Source: Epiperipatus broadwayi
Lineage: Eukaryota; Onychophora; Udeonychophora; Euonychophora; Peripatidae
Assembly (NCBI GenBank): GCA_028023455.1
Contig: JAQFVV010013078.1
Coordinates: forward strand, 1-64,000
Direction of reading: 5' to 3'
Length of the DNA: 64,000 nt
A program made the translations under genes and the position numbers. Under the pieces are notes generated by a model. The model saw only the letters and a program-made list of their open reading frames with translations, was not told where the DNA came from and ran no database searches. Shown in pieces: positions 63,491 to 64,000 of this stretch. The number at the start of each line of letters is the position of its first letter. Position 1 is the first letter of the stretch.

Positions 63491-64000
63491 ATGAAGCAGT
63501 CGGATCTGAGTTCGATCCTAGCTTCATGACATCTAGCCATAAGCCCACTTCAAACCGTAGTACTAACCTTAAATTTCCGATGCTGTGAGGCTTTATACAT
63601 TCAGTCCATGCTAATTTTCATAAAGAAAAACTATTACATAAATGTCTTAAAATTAATTCGTTTCAGTTTAAATTAGTTAATGCTATTTAATAAATTCATG
63701 ATAAACTTATTCATGAATTTATATATATATTATAACTGCGTTGATTGTGCGTATATATATATAAATATTTAAATATATATAATTGTTCGAAAGTTTCATT
63801 GCATCGGGGATGTTTATTTCACTTTTAAATAATTTGTTAAATTTTTAATGATTAAAAGCTACATTTTTTTGATAAGATTTCAGATTTTCCCTTTCCAAAA
63901 CAATGGTTAAAGTTTTATTAATTAGAAGAAAAGATAAGTATTTAAAATGTAAAGATTTCCTAATTAAAATCATTTTTCTGATTTTAAGAATTCATTTTTA
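63491..64000. other. Non-array sequence at the right edge of the window
   Basis: Starts ATGAAGC, which is the inverse of GCTTCAT at 63521-63527. Between them is GTTCGATCC (63510-63518), a good match to the pol III B box GWTCRANNC. A tRNA-derived SINE fragment is possible, but no A box or cloverleaf can be drawn. After that comes plain AT-rich DNA with TA-rich runs near 63720-63780 and no gene. Confidence 0.5.

Noticed and set aside
63491-63560. tRNA gene at the right array edge
   Set aside because: Only a B-box-like GTTCGATCC is present. The T-stem pairs poorly and no acceptor or anticodon arm can be drawn.

Overview
The window is eukaryotic, very AT-rich, and shows no host protein-coding gene, rRNA or convincing tRNA. 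About 46 kb of it is one satellite-like array, always in the same orientation, cut into four blocks (1-13160, 15401-30096, 33256-39984, 51879-63490) by three non-satellite islands. The RTE-type endonuclease/reverse transcriptase remains in the third island, and a TATA box with a TCAGT-type initiator in the first, point to an arthropod, probably an insect. The species cannot be fixed from this sequence.

The array is built from short AT-rich monomers: TTATTATTG, then (TTG) repeated 1-3 times, then TTACTAATTAA, about 20-26 bp each. The monomers are organised into a higher-order repeat marked by AATAATGTTGGTAAGTC-type blocks and by one TTATTGTTATTATTAA anchor per repeat. By-eye anchor spacing is bimodal, about 630-680 bp and about 770-800 bp. 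The + strand is T/G-rich and almost free of C. All long open frames in these blocks are low-complexity artefacts (Leu/Ile/Val/Tyr/Cys).

Island 1 (13161-15400) starts TGTAACGA and ends TCGTTACA. It carries a TATA box 31 bp before an arthropod-type initiator, followed by a nested stem-loop and AATAAA signals. It is best read as a possible solo LTR. Island 2 (30097-33255) starts TG, ends CA and is flanked by TTAC on both sides. It has no recognisable gene.

Island 3 (39985-51878) is an 11.9-kb composite element flanked by GTTGTTAC. Its two ends are a 2.65-kb inverted repeat. The outer part of each arm carries about five copies of a CTCF-like core (CTAGGTGGCGCTG) spaced about 70 bp. The inner part of each arm is the 3' half of a dead RTE-type non-LTR retrotransposon. 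There are three dead copies: A on the - strand, B and C on the + strand. All three have lost at least one reverse-transcriptase catalytic Asp. A and C share frameshifts that B lacks, so the arms were copied from each other after the element died. Homology between the arms changes character exactly where a near-perfect 178-bp palindrome (49047-49224) sits in copy C.

The window ends in non-array AT-rich sequence (63491-64000), which is one true edge of the array. Nothing here forms a working pathway. The interest lies in the satellite's architecture and in the inverted composite element lodged in it.
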